Source of the DNA: Aspergillus flavus
Lineage: Eukaryota > Ascomycota > Eurotiomycetes > Eurotiales > Aspergillaceae
Direction of reading: 5' to 3'
NCBI RefSeq assembly: GCF_009017415.1
Contig: NC_092410.1
Span: forward strand, 2,356,001-2,420,000
DNA: 64,000 bases
The notes beneath the pieces were generated by a model, which saw only the letters and a list, made by a program, of their open reading frames with translations, was not told the origin of the DNA and ran no database searches. The translations under genes were made by a program, and so were the position numbers. Below are positions 47,686 through 60,506 of this stretch, piece after piece (positions within the stretch are counted from its first letter, which is position 1; every line of letters begins with the position of its first letter).

Positions 47686-47751
47686 TTTATTATTTTCCCT
47701 TTTTCTTTTTTTCGTTTTTTTTCTTTTTTTTGGAGGGGGGGGGGGGGGGGG
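47686..47751. repeat. T-rich run followed by 17-G homopolymer
   Basis: A T-dominated run (47686-47731) is followed by G x17 (47735-47751). Length of the G run is exactly what the sequence gives and may carry sequencing or assembly error. Confidence 0.85.
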
Positions 47752-48524
47752 CAAATTCCAAGACAGGGGCACTGAATAGACGTAATCTTGGTTCCCCACC
47801 CCTGCAAATGGCATGTTTGCGAGTGTAAGTACGGAGTATACATTCATGTATATTCTCCAGGTGTACCACGCAAAAGTCTCAAATAAGATTTATCAAGAAA
47901 CATCTTGTGGAATTGACTGCTCACACTCACTCGCTCTTTTTACCCTCTTTGACTTCCGTTTTCTCTCTTTCATCTTCCTACTGCCATTGCTACTGCTGGA
48001 CAGAAATATCCTGAAATGGTAACTGACAAGTAAATTGTGATTTTATTACCAACATCGAGTAGATGGTTTCTACATTTACCTCTGGTCGAACATTAATATA
48101 TGAATTTGTGTTGCGCATCGTGACAAGTCGGAACAGGTTTTATACTTCTTTCCCTGGTGCCATCCTTTTGACCAAGTGGTAAGTGATAAACGTAGGTAGG
48201 ATCCCACGGTGGCGACTTGTGAGGCGTCTGATCATTACCCCGCCAAGTCCATTACACGTTAAAGAAGATCGGCAGAAGGGCATCCTATTTAGTTATCATA
48301 GATAGTAGAACAAGAGGTTGGTTTACCTTCGTTTTATTACTACTCCAGCAGGGTGCTGCTACAGGGTTCAGGTGTAGAACATCATCAGTCAATAGACTCC
48401 AGGTTATGAGCAGATACTGCATATAAAGATGCTGTATATCAAAGGCACCCTTTATATGCCCCTGGTTTAGCCAAACTGTGTTCCACTTCAAATTCTCCCG
48501 AGGCGGATAACTGCACTTGGTGCT

Positions 48525-48704
48525 ATGGACACTGTCGCACAATGGATCCTCCGTAACCCGCGTACTTTTGATGAAGTACAGTGCGAGCATGTCATCAAAC
48601 ATCCCCAAAATTCCAACAGCCGGACAGATGTGTTCCATGGCAAACTCTGCAGGCTGTACTTTGTTCAAGGTGGTAGAAAACAAGCTCAAACATCACAGGT
48701 GTAA
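48525..48704 (+). other. 59-codon open frame, doubtful
   Basis: ATG at 48525 to TAA at 48702-48704, with start MDTVAQWILRNPRTFDEVQ. The composition is protein-like, and an in-frame CAG|GTGTAA at the end resembles a splice donor. No downstream exon was found and no family is recognised. It could be a relic or random. Confidence 0.12.
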
Positions 48705-49731
48705 CCCTGACGTGGAAGAAGTGGCTACCTACGCCTTTCAATGGCTAAGCCGCTACCCTTCGTGTATGTACGGGGTCGCACATCGAGTCATCTGAAAGAC
48801 ACCGGGTCGATCCCCAAACTTGGAAGTGTTTCCTTCCTAGGTGAGCTCTACTATGTAGAACCCTTGTGTCAAGTATGCCTTGGCAATCCAAGTATAGATA
48901 GGTGCGTACGGCCGGCCAAGGGTCTACGATAAGCCGTGCCCGTGACCGATCCTTACGCTTTTTCTCACTACAGTCAAGCCTCAAAGACGAAGCGAGATGG
49001 AATGACATTGAAAATGGCCCCTGGTAACTCAATAACTGATCAGTGCTGATCGGAAATGAGTATGGCTTCAGATCATGACATAGTAAGCTGATGGGATAGA
49101 ATGTTTTTAAATAAATAAAAGAGAACACGGGTAGATCAAGCAAGATCGGTGAACAATGGCGCTGTCAGCCAACCACTGGGTGGTAAAAGAGAACTGGGAA
49201 GTTGAGACATATATACCTCCTTCACTCCTAAGTCCTTCAGAGTCTAGATAGCGGGAGGTTTGAGAAGAGTGGAGCAGATTGAGAAGACTAGTTGACTATT
49301 CCACTTAAGTTTAGCTGTCCCGAAGGAGTGTTGATTCCTGAGGCGGGCCCCAAGTAAGTCTGGCGTGCAGTTTGGTTTTGGTTTGCTCTAATTTTTTCTT
49401 TTTCTTCCGCTGTCTGCGAATCAACCCGCCGAACAGTCACATCCTTCAATCTTATCACCTTCTCAATTCCCAATCTTCTGTGGCCTGGAGAGAACCGTCG
49501 AAAGCCACGAAGCTGGTTGGAATAAAGAAAGAAGCATTGTATCTTTGAATTACATTCTCAGGGCCTTCATAAAAGTTCTATCTCTAATCCTCGGCTCGTT
49601 CTTCGGGCTTTTTTTTCTCCCTCTTTCCTCTTCTCGTTTCAATTCTCACCTCGAAGGGAAGGGAAAGTAACAAAGCAAAAGCTCGTTTGGTTCTTTCTCA
49701 CCACGAAATTCGACCGTTCAACCTGGGCATC

Positions 49732-51049
49732 ATGTCACAAGATATTCAGGCAGCAGGGAAGAGAAAGCGTGCGAGTATGTATACCACTTGAGTCTCCATC
49801 ATCTAATCCATATCATTATCCGTTCGTGCTCGGAGCCTGTTCTTTTTTTTTTGTCTTTTTTTTTTCTTCCCTTTTTTCCCTCCCCTTCCAAAACTCTCTT
49901 TTCTTTTCTTGGTTAACAAATCCCCTCTTCATCCTCATTTCATGTCTTGAGGTATCAAGTCGAGAACAACGGTCTACTTGAACTCTCTTCAAGTGTCCGT
50001 CCTACCTATTTAATATTCTCTACCCTTCTTCGTCGGTTCTGGATTCCACGGCCCTGTCCAATTTTTTGAGACAACGCCCGTGTCACCCCAAACCTCATTA
50101 CAACCCCCACTTTCACAAAACTAGTTGTGGTTCTCACAGCCCAGTTCCGCGGCCATCGACCCCTCTTTTAATATCCCGTTCAACATGCAATCAGAACACA
50201 ATGAACCGTATGCTAATCGCATTCAACTTTCAGGGACTCAGTCTTGTCCGCCCCCAGAATTACCTCAACTCGTCGCCGAGCAACATGTTCCCATTGCCGC
50301 CAACGACAAGGAAACTCAACGTCTAATCGTTGTCCTCTCCCATGCTAGTCTGGAGACCTATCGTGCCTCCCACGGTGGACGCAATGGCGCCGGTCGTGAT
50401 GAGAAGTACTCATTGCTGAACAGCGATGAGCATATCGGTGTGATGCGTAAAATGAACAGAGACATTAGTGAAGCTCGACCAGATATCACTCATCAGGTAC
50501 ATCTTTTCTTCCTCAGACTGCGGCTCTTATACATGAGCCTTCGGTGAGAGAAACTAATCACACTTGGTGCAGTGTCTTCTCACTCTGCTCGACTCCCCTG
50601 TCAACAAGGCAGGCAAACTCCAAATTTACATTCACACGGCCAAAGGTGTCCTGATCGAAGTGAATCCAAGTGTTCGAATTCCGCGTACATTCAAGCGTTT
50701 TGCTGGCCTCATGGTCCAGCTTCTGCATCGGCTCTCGATCCGCTCCACCAATTCTCAGGAGAAATTGCTCAAGGTCATCAAGAACCCCATCACCGATCAT
50801 CTGCCTCCTAATTGCCGCAAGGTGACCCTCAGTTATGAGGCCCCCGTGGTGCGGACCAGAGATTACATTGAGTCGCTAGGCCCTAAGGAGAGCGTCTGTA
50901 TTTTTGTCGGAGCTATGGCTAAAGGTCACGATGACTTTGCCGACTCATTCAAGGACGACACAATCAGTATCAGCAACTACAGCCTGAGTGCTAGCGTGGC
51001 GTGCAGCAAATTCTGCCACGCGGCCGAGGAAGTGTGGGATATTGTATGA
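49732..51049 (+). CDS. emg1: 18S rRNA pseudouridine N1-methyltransferase Emg1/Nep1
   Basis: Three exons, 49732-49774, 50234-50496 and 50573-51049; introns of 459 and 76 nt; 260 residues. Emg1/Nep1 methylates a pseudouridine in 18S rRNA and is needed for small-subunit assembly (SPOUT family). Evidence: KRKRA at the N-terminus; [86 protein letters not shown]; and [19 protein letters not shown] (the SAM-binding knot). The long first intron is my inference from GTATGT and TTTCAG; two smaller introns with an intervening exon are possible. Downstream, the protein is strongly conserved. Confidence 0.9.
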
Positions 51050-52516
51050 TTCGCACGTTTCGGATGCAATCTTCCTTCGATAGGAGCGGCCAAAGCTTGA
51101 CGAGGTAACGAATTTCCTTGCGACTATCCACCCAATCTGAGATGTCCGGAGTGCAGCAAACACCAACTTTGGCAGGACGTGTCTCCTGTGCCACATGATT
51201 TTAACGGTTCTAGGCTCACTACCTACAGTCTCTTATTGGTTTTTTTTGGTATCTTTCGCGTTTCCTGTTTCTTGTGCATCATGGCAGCCTTCAACGCCAC
51301 GCGATACTGAAGGATTCACGATCACTATATCAAGGGCTCTTTTAGAGAGCTGTCGGCTTCCGTTTGGATAGCTCGCCCTTATCAAGTAGGCATCAGGGAT
51401 ATCTGCGATAAGAAAGTGGTGAGGGTGTGGTCTGAGTTCTTTTAAAGTTCTTCTACCACTAGTCTTTGCAGTTCGACCATCCCCAGCGAGGTTCTGCGTT
51501 CTTCCACAATCTGCATCTCTTCAATTACCTTTGCGCAAGCAAAGGTCTGTACAGTGCTGGGGCTTTGTATCGCACCTGAAATCTAAGAGATGACGTGACC
51601 GTTAATAATAGAATTAAGTACACGAATATAATGGGGAAAATCAACTACTGGCAATGTCTTTGGGACAAGACGCTCTGCGCTCATGCTTGACATTGACATC
51701 AGTCAATATTCGGTTCTTCTTTTCCGGTAGGAGTAGGGAAGCACGTTATTAATCAAATAGGTATGTAGGAGTACATTCATCCATGCATGAGACAAGTGAA
51801 AAGTCGTAATATGTTTATCAAATATTCGGCAGCCTGCATGTCAAAAGGCAGTAAGCTGAGAAGCTACTCGCAAAACCGCCACGAAATAGAATGACTGATC
51901 GTATCAATTTTGGCGTAGTCGAAAGATGGTTTGAAGGTGGAAGAAGAAAAGGCAAATGTGAACAAGAGGAACCATCGTGACCACATGCCTGAGGCTACTC
52001 AACCTTCCGTCACGGTCACTTTCCATTGCCCCCTCCATCACTTTCCCTCCTTTCCCTCTTCTTCCCCCCTTTTCTCTGTGACTCACTTCCTTCTGTGGGG
52101 TCTTGCAACCAATGCACTATTGACCCAGAATGGAGAATTGCATTGACTCCATATGCAAGTATCGATCGGAGTGGTTCGAGTGGCTGGGAATGGAGTCTCC
52201 CTCTTCAACGTGGCATGCAGACATCGCAGCAATTCCTTGGGTGGATCTCCCGCTTCACTTGACTTGTGGACGGATTGATTCATGTGGCATCTCTAGAGGG
52301 GTGTTTTTCGGTTACGTGCAAAACCAATCAATCAATCATCCTAGTTCGTTACCGCTACTGGAGTTAAGATCAACGCCGATGTCAGATCTCTGCATGGGCC
52401 CAGTTTATTTGAAACCGAGTGAGGCCTACCCAGTGGCCATTTCGTTTTGCTTTCTTTCTCATTTCTTCCGGAAAACATGACCCTTGATGTCACATCCGCT
52501 CATTCGTTGAATAGCC

Positions 52517-52717
52517 ATGGCACTTGATCCACGACGCAGAAACCAAGTGGGTGTTGTTTGGCGGTCAGACGGCGCCATCCAGCGACTAACAGCAGCAGAA
52601 GTGCCCAAAGCAGGAACACAACTCCCCATCGGTCAGGGTGACCTGGTGCCCCTCAGTGGCCCCCAACCTGGTCCTTTGGTGAAACTATTCGACTTTATGC
52701 TGCCTCTGAAAACATGA
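52517..52717 (+). other. 66-codon open frame, doubtful
   Basis: Frame starts MALDPRRRNQVGVVWRSDG. It is richer in GC than its surroundings. No recognised domain; could be a small gene or chance. Confidence 0.15.
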
Positions 52718-52988
52718 GCACTGAGGTATTTTTAAGTCCAAAGCCCAACTAAGTATTTTAGCCTGGGCCTTTCGAGCTAGAATTCGGATACCGTTATTAG
52801 CATCATATCCTGTTACAGTTATTTATGGTGATTATAATTCTCTGATGAATACTGGAAAATAATAGTGAGGAGTACTGTGTTGTCTTTAGCTCCGTCTTGG
52901 CCGATACTGACTCCACCACTACCAATCACCATCCTCCACCTCAACCCTGGTATCGTCGCCTCATTCACCTCAACTTCTGAGTCCTGAC

Positions 52989-53285
52989 ATGGTGCGGTTT
53001 TACGCTTGGCTCATCTGCAGTATCCACCGTTTCCTGATAGGCGCCCCATCCGATGCCGGCAGGGCCACCTACAGGACCGTCCGCCAGGCTTTCCCCACGG
53101 TGACCTGGCGGCGTGAGAGCGTTTTCTTCCCCTCGTTTCTAGCTTCACCGATAGGTAACATCATGGGTCTCTTGACCGTCTTCCGACAGGATTTCGTCTT
53201 TTCAGCATGGGAACGCAGAGCCAGTCAAGTCGACACTTCGTCGGAATTGGTTTGCCTTCGGACGCATTGCGAGCTTATGCAATAA
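52989..53285 (+). other. 98-codon open frame, doubtful
   Basis: Frame starts MVRFYAWLICSIHRFLIGAP, with a slightly hydrophobic N-terminus. No recognised domain. The start is preceded by CTGAC, not a strong context. Confidence 0.15.
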
Positions 53286-53720
53286 TACCTGCTATGCTAG
53301 ACCGTGTTTTGCATCACTAGAGCGGGTTGTTTCCTTCGGGAACGAATCTTTCTTTTTGTTAGCTACTGATCAGTCCTGATTGGATATCAGTTGGGCACTC
53401 TTGGGATATTCCCCCGTACAGATAGCTTGGCCGTGAAGTAATATATCTTGTCACCTTGTGGCTCCTTCTTTAACGTCCCATTCTACTCTCACTCGATCAT
53501 TAGTGTTCGTACATCTATATATCCTTTCTTTTCTCCATACATCTTTCTTTCTCCCGTTACAACCTTAAGTCAATCTTCAGATTGTGGTCCTATCCTTGCG
53601 AGGACGAAGTCTTGAAGCATTTGGTACTGCTTCCGTCCCCTATACCATACTACGTACCCAAGGTCTATCCGTCGCCTGCATACTCGCTCACAACCCGGCG
53701 AGTCCTTCTCTTTATTGGAC

Positions 53721-55499
53721 ATGCCTGTATCACATCTTACCTTGACTGTCTCCCATCTCCCCACCTCAACGTCATTCTTCCTCTCCTGTCTACAACCCCT
53801 GGGATATCAGTTCATTGGTCGTCATGACGATTATATTGGCTTCGGCCAGAACCCCGGGGAACCGGCAGATTTCTGGATAACCGAGCAAAAGCCAGGGTAA
53901 GTGAAAGCAGCCAACCCACGCCAACCGAAGTTGTGTGCTGACTCGCTTTTTAGGGTGCCAGCTGGCGCCGCACATGTTGCATTTCCTGCACCATCAAAGG
54001 ATGCAGTAGGCCAGTTCTTCATCCACGCGTTGAAGGCTGGTGGGAAGATTCACGGAGAGCCAAAAACCCGTGACTCGGAATCTGGCTACTACAGCGCAGC
54101 CATCATCGATGTTGATGGCAACAGTATAGAGGCCGTTTACCGTCCGAGCAGCTCATCAGCTAGGTCAGAGGTTAGCAGGTCGGCTTTGGCTCTGCTCGAG
54201 AATGGCTCGGTCGTATCTAAGACAGCCCCCTCGATTGTCTCGAAAGCGACAAGCAAAGCCAGCTCTGTCAAGCCCGAGAGCGTGGCTTCTTCCAGATCTG
54301 AAGCTAGATCTTATGTTTCCAAGGCGACGACTGCTGTAGAACGAGCTGCACCATCGGTCATTTCCCGCGAAGTTCAGCCGGCGCCGTCACCAACGTATGT
54401 CGTGCATCACACCACTCAGAAAACTGACGATGGTATGGCAGCGAAGACCATTGTTGGTACTCTTATCGGAGCTGCTGCGGGCGCAGCTATTGCATACGCT
54501 ATGTCAAAAGGCGATTCAGAGCCTTCTGAAACTACACCCCCGCCCCAATATACTCCCCGGGATCTTGCACAACTCATATCTCCGTCCCAAGCCCAATCTC
54601 CCTCTCAGGAACTGCAAGGCTTTAGAGCCATCGAGGCTCCCCCGGCCAGAAGTGTCTACTCTCATTCGGAAGTACGTCCGACTTTGACTCGCAGTGTCAC
54701 CTCAAAGAACCCTCGTGCAAGCACCATTTACGAGGGATCAGAATTTGTTCCACGGGGAGGTGGGGGCAGCGTTTATCTTGATCAGAACGGACGCCGGTCC
54801 TCTGAGGGAAGCGTGTACAGTGGCAGCGATTACCCTATCAGAGCCATTGAATACCCACCATCGGTTGATTCCCGGGGTTACGAGGCCACTCTGATCAGCA
54901 GCTTCCATGACAAGTCACGAGCGATGGACAATGGAAGTGTGTATTCATCATCGACAATCAGGCCATCCAAAGCCAACTATCAAGACCATCACTCTTCACA
55001 CAGCTCGCACCACTCGTCGCATCATTCTTCTCGTCATTCTTCCCGCCATTCAATTGCAAGATCTCATTCCAGTAGCACTGTCTCAGCCACGCGTAGTGCC
55101 TGCAACGTCCCACTTCCCGAAGGCTCTATAGCATCCTTTGCTTCCAGCCGCAGCGGTGCTAAATCGGGTGTTTCTGCTCGCAATATCCCGCTCCCGGAGA
55201 GTGTATATGATGATGTCGACGTCGAAACCAATGTTACTCCTGATGATTCAATCAGCCAAGTTGATGATTCGAGAAGGTCCTCTGTCTCCCATCGTTCCCA
55301 CGTCTCTAAAGCGGCTTCCCGGATTTCTAAACATTCCAGCAAATTTGACGAGCCCGTCAAGCCAAGTGACAGTGTGAGCCAGGTTTCGAGCCATGCTTCG
55401 AGAGCATCACAGCGGACCATCAAGGCAGGCGGCAGCGTAGCGGGAGGCTCCAAGGCTCCTTCCAAGGTCAGCAGCCGGAGGGGAAGCCAAGTTGCATAG
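53721..55499 (+). CDS. VOC/glyoxalase-fold domain protein with long Ser-rich tail
   Basis: Two exons, 53721-53896 and 53954-55499; intron 57 nt; 573 residues. The first about 125 residues form a vicinal-oxygen-chelate domain of the glyoxalase/bleomycin-resistance/dioxygenase superfamily: PVSHLTLTVSHLPTSTSF, then YDYQFIG-like strands, then AHVAFPAPSKDAVGQFF, ending GYYSAAIIDVDGNSIEAVYRP. The C-terminal 450 residues are Ser-rich and low-complexity: repeated SVYS and SKASS blocks, one Ala/Gly-rich hydrophobic segment at about 183-201 (IVGTLIGAAAGAAIAYAMS) that could be a membrane anchor, a PPxY motif (PPPQY) and a His/Ser repeat (HHSSHHSSRHSS). The start is ATG 53721; an upstream TTG is not credible. 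Substrate unknown; without metal ligands visible, enzymatic activity is uncertain. Confidence 0.85.
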
Positions 55500-56627
55500 G
55501 GGTGATTTTGCTCTCTTCTCTTCCCCCTACACCAACCACTTCGTCTGTTTTATTACCTCTCTGGCCTCTCCTCATCGCACTCATCTACAGCTCCACCGTC
55601 ATTTTATCTCTATATGCTTAGTCTTTCATAATCCTTCATATTTTCACGGCATACGAAACTAAAGTGTGGCATGTTCACAGCATCACCATTGGCGTTATGT
55701 TATGTATACATTCGGAGAAGTTATTGCTTTTTGGGATCGATTTAACTATCAACTATGTTTCTATATCGACAGAAGCGTTGTCCGAGAAAGAGGAGCAATC
55801 TATACCAGACTCGGACAAGAAGTGCAAAGCCTTCCTTCTGACAAGATACAAACGTAGACAGGAGAGAATAGACTTGATGATTTTATCTTCAGACCTCGGC
55901 CGGTGTACACATAGCGTGCTCTGTTTTTAGATTACATGGGGAGTTCAGATATCGAGATACATATATATACGCATCATTGTGACACATCTTCTAGCCTTGG
56001 GCGACCGTATCTCGGTAGACATGAAACTCTATACTCCTGGCCGTGTAGACTACCATGAATACCGGGCAACTGTCCCGCGAAATACACACAAGGCGTTACA
56101 TACAACCACGCCACTTGGACGAGAAATGTAAGATAAGGCATCATCAATAAAACTGGGTTGGATTGGCCTTTGCCTCGATAGCTGCTATCTGATACAAACG
56201 CCAACACCAGTACACCATCACCACCTGATCTCCTCACGCCATCTCATAACCATCACACCTCAGGCAAGCCTTCACGACCGTACCAGCAACATCCTCCTCC
56301 ATCCCATCCCCGGCCCAAGGACGGACCCACGAGCCTTGGGCTATATGCTTATCACGTAATTTGCCCGACTCCATTGATTGAAACAAAAAGATGCCATGAA
56401 TGCATGAATATTGGTCATAATGATCGTTGGATATGACATTTTCCCGCCGACAGGAAAAAAGGGTAAAGAAAATGGGTAACAAGTAATTTAAGACACGCAA
56501 ATGGAAAAACAAGGAAAGGATCTACGATCACGGTACGCCAGGCTTCGGATCTGATCTAACGGAACGAAAGAAGACGCAGAAGCGATTTGGAAGACCAAGG
56601 TGGCCGTGTTTTATTGAGATTCGAAGA
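55500..56627. other. convergent spacer VOC gene / ubc4
   Basis: 1.1 kb of 3' flank between two convergent genes. C/T-rich just after the VOC gene. Short frames show no domain. No gene. Confidence 0.55.
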
Positions 56628-57590
<963 letters not shown>

Positions 57591-57662
57591 TTTGTTGGTA
57601 ATGTGATTTTTTTTTTTAGAAAAAAAAAAATAAGAGAGTGAGAGAGAGAGGCTTTTAAAGCG

Positions 57663-57684
57663 ACCGCTCAGTCGAAAGAGCGGT
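57663..57684. other. 7-bp hairpin in ubc4 5' flank
   Basis: ACCGCTC and GAGCGGT pair perfectly around an 8-base loop (AGTCGAAA). It lies about 75-95 bp upstream of the ubc4 start codon. The D-arm-like look is not backed by a tRNA T-arm. Confidence 0.3.
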
Positions 57685-58454
57685 TGGTATCGAATTTAAG
57701 AAATCTGCACAACACAATCCGGTCAGTACTTTTAAGGCTGGAGGTGATGGAAGACTAATATTATCTATAGGATGTAATGAGAAGGAAGAGAAGGAATACA
57801 TCAAAAATCAAAAGAAAGTTTTTTCTGGGGGGAAAAGGAGTGTTGGTGGTGGAAGTACTCACAGTGAGAATGATTACGTCGGAGGGGGGGCAAAAGGAGA
57901 AAGAGGGGGAATTGGGCTGAAAGAAGAAAAAGAGGAAGAGGGAGAGAGGGAGAGACAGAGAGAAAGGGAAAGGCAAGAGTGGATGAGCGAGATCCAGTGA
58001 CCGTATTACCGGTCATGATATTTTACCATACGTGCCTTCCTCTCAGCCACATCCCCTCTTGAGCCACACAGAGATACTACGGGTCTACTAGTACGTCAGT
58101 GCTCCGTACAGTAGTACGAAATTGGTAGTGCTCTGTAAGTTTGCGCAAGTGCCAAAGTTGACCCCGAAGGTAAGGTATCGCCACTTTCAGCCATGGTTCT
58201 TGTCTATGACTGGACACTAGTTAACTACATTACCATGCCTGAAATTCTCTCTCTTTTTTTTTTCTCTCAAGGCCTTCTTACATGTACAATTGCATAACAG
58301 AAATCACCATATAAAATACATACAATGGAGACCCGCCTTGTTGCTACACTTTGTACCTGTATGTATGTACATACACATACGGAGGATACTACTAGTACAG
58401 AAGTTCTTTCCCTTCCACTCACAGATGGCAAGGTCTGACAGACACCCGCCCAGC

Positions 58455-58560
58455 CACACAGACACACAAACACACAGACACACACACACACACACACACA
58501 CACTCACTCACTCACTCACTCACTCTCACTTACTCTCTCTCTCTCTCTCTCTCTTTCTTT
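58455..58560. repeat. compound microsatellite (CA)n-(CTCA)n-(CT)n
   Basis: CA-rich 58455-58502, CTCA tetramers 58501-58524, CT dinucleotides about 58532-58554, then TTTC. Interrupted near the edges. Confidence 0.92.
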
Positions 58561-58969
58561 CTGTGTATGTGTGTAGAATAATTCAACGCATTCTCGAATT
58601 ACTTCCTCCCTCTTCAGCGACTCCACGTCCAGATCTCGATCAAAACGTCATTTTCATATTGAGCCCACGCATACATCAAGCCTCGCGTGCCCACGTGGCG
58701 CAGTCGAATATCACGTGTATATAAGGTACTGATTCTCGAAGGCTCTGCTGTACTACCAAGTAGTAATAGTACTGCGACTTAGCGCCTAGCGAGTGGGGAT
58801 TGACCAGTGATAGTCATGGCGCAATGGACTGGTTTAGTAGGACGTTGAACACTGTTATTTGACTAGATGTACCATTTGTCTCTCGACCTGTCTAACTACT
58901 ATAGTTATACACATTACTGTTCCCAAATCAGTCGCAAGCGATTCTACGAGGATGACAGCGACAAGTGTC

Positions 58970-60506
58970 CTAAACAAACGCCTGGACTCCAGTGATGGCG
59001 CGCCCCAGAATCAATGCTATACCAATCATTAGCATCAGGCCCCTCATGCTGGAAGGAACGTCGATTTTTAATTCGGTCAGATACTCACAGTGAATGTCGC
59101 TCTGTCCTTCGTATGTCTGCACTACAAACAGGTTGGCTACGTGCCGGCCGATATGGTATTCGTCGCTGGTCGCATTTCCGCCGAAGACTTCTTGAAGTCT
59201 ATCGGGGGGTTAAGGTTAGTACATCTCGACCGGGAAAGGAAATGGGTGTGGAACTACATACATCCGAGAGTTGGCCAGGGCCCGGTCACAGTTTTGTCTT
59301 TTAATCATGGAGATCATTTCAGGGGTAGATTTGCCTTCGTCCTTGAGCCTAGCAACCTGGGTTGCTGCTAGCGTTCCATAAGCAGCATCTGTGGCAGCAT
59401 CCGCCAACTTCTTCTGGATTAATTGATACTTCGCCAGTGGGTTGCCCTTGAATTGCTTCCGCTCTAAGGCATAGGTCCGGGCACGGCTAAGGCAGTCTTC
59501 AAGAGCCCCCATGGCACCAAAGGCGATACCTAGTCGGGCACTGTTAAGACAGGTGAAAGGTCCAGTGAGGCCTTCAACATCGGGGAACATATTCTCCTTT
59601 GGAACCGGACAGTCATCCATTTGAATCATACCGGTGATAGACGCCCGTAAGGCGGTCTTATTTTTGATGGCCGGAGTCTCCAAGGTGCCGGGAGGGCATT
59701 GGTCACGTTCCACCACAAACCCGCGGATCTTGCCTGTGCTCTCCAGCTTGGCCCATACTATCAAAATGTCGGAGATGGGGGAGTTAGTAATCCAAGTCTT
59801 CGTGCCGGAGAGCGAATAATAGCCCTTTTTAGTAGGATGCTCTCGCGCAACTGTTTCCATAGAACCAGGGTCCGAGCCATGGTTAGGTTCCGTGAGACCA
59901 AAACAACCCGCAATCTTTCCCTTGGCTAGCCCTGGCAGAAATCTATCCTTTAGCTCCTGGGATCCAAACTCGTAGATGGCCGTCATCGCTAGCGAGCTCT
60001 GCACAGACATCCCTGATCGGTATCCGGAATCCACTCGTTCAACCTCCTTAGTGATCAGACCCGATGCAACAGTGCTGGCACCTGCACAACCATAACCCTC
60101 AATGCTGGCGCCAAGAAGGCCCAGTTCGCCCATTTCTTCTAGTATTTTGCGATCATAGTTCTCGTTTCGATAAGCATCTGACAGACCCTCATAAGTTAGC
60201 ATTCATATCCATTATCCCTCTGTGCAATGAACCGAGGCTTTCATATACAGGTGTCAGCTCTGCTAAGGTGAGAGATCGCATACCGAGAACCCGGGGTAAC
60301 AAGCGTTCCTGGCAATACTGTCGCGCCGTGTCTTGAATCGCCAATTCCTCCTCCGTATACAGCTCCGATGCAGCCAGAGGATCTTCCCAATTGAAGGCGG
60401 TCGCGAAACCACGCACCGACGCATTGAGTGAAGCTGTTGGTGCATTGTGCACGTGGCTTGCCGACTGGAGGCGACGTGAAGCCGCACGGAGCAATGATCG
60501 ATTCAT
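58970..60506 (-). CDS. glutaryl-CoA dehydrogenase, mitochondrial
   Basis: Four exons, 60506-60284, 60177-59262, 59198-59089 and 59016-58970; introns of 106, 63 and 72 nt; 431 residues. This flavoprotein oxidatively decarboxylates glutaryl-CoA to crotonyl-CoA in lysine and tryptophan catabolism. The N-terminus (about 1-35) is Arg/Ser-rich and acid-free, a mitochondrial targeting peptide. Visible: [108 protein letters not shown] with the catalytic Glu; and [14 protein letters not shown] at the end. The second intron has a perfect TACTAAC branch site. A Zn2Cys6 regulator lies 1.15 kb upstream. Confidence 0.94.

Larger units (their letters stand above)
46424..49731. other. 3.3 kb gene-poor spacer
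   Basis: The longest gene-free stretch of the window, between eco1 (minus) and emg1 (plus). It holds stop-rich sequence, a T-rich/17-G homopolymer tract (47686-47751), TACGGAGTA motifs (47511, 47830), an isolated coding-like 31-codon minus-strand stretch (47654-47559, stop TAG) and a 59-codon plus-strand frame at 48525-48704. None is good enough to call a gene. The emg1 5' part is C/T-rich (49560-49730). Confidence 0.4.
51050..53720. other. 2.7 kb gene-poor spacer
   Basis: Between emg1 and the VOC-domain gene. Two plus-strand frames deserve mention: 66 codons at 52517-52717 and 98 codons at 52989-53285; both have balanced composition but no family and no supporting splice pattern. The stretch 52014-52077 is C/T-rich. 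The 53440-53720 part is the leader of the next gene. Confidence 0.4.
57591..58969. other. spacer upstream of ubc4 with compound microsatellite
   Basis: 1.4 kb of ubc4 5' flank and glutaryl-CoA dehydrogenase 3' flank. It contains a hairpin (57663-57684), an A/G-rich tract (57780-57975), and the compound repeat (CA)n(CTCA)n(CT)n at 58455-58560. The open frames over the repeat (Cys/Val on one strand, His/Thr on the other) are repeat artefacts. Confidence 0.5.

Noticed and set aside
48745..48830. A-box-like and GGGTCGATCCC B-box-like pair suggesting a tRNA
   Set aside because: The acceptor and T stems do not pair and no anticodon arm can be drawn.
57661..57690. tRNA-like D-arm sequence GCTCAGTCGAAAGAGCGG
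   Set aside because: No matching acceptor stem, anticodon arm or T-arm (GGTTCGA-type) follows within 60 bp.
58290..58724. open frames across the compound microsatellite
   Set aside because: Translated simple repeat (His/Thr/Leu on one strand, Cys/Val on the other); not genes.
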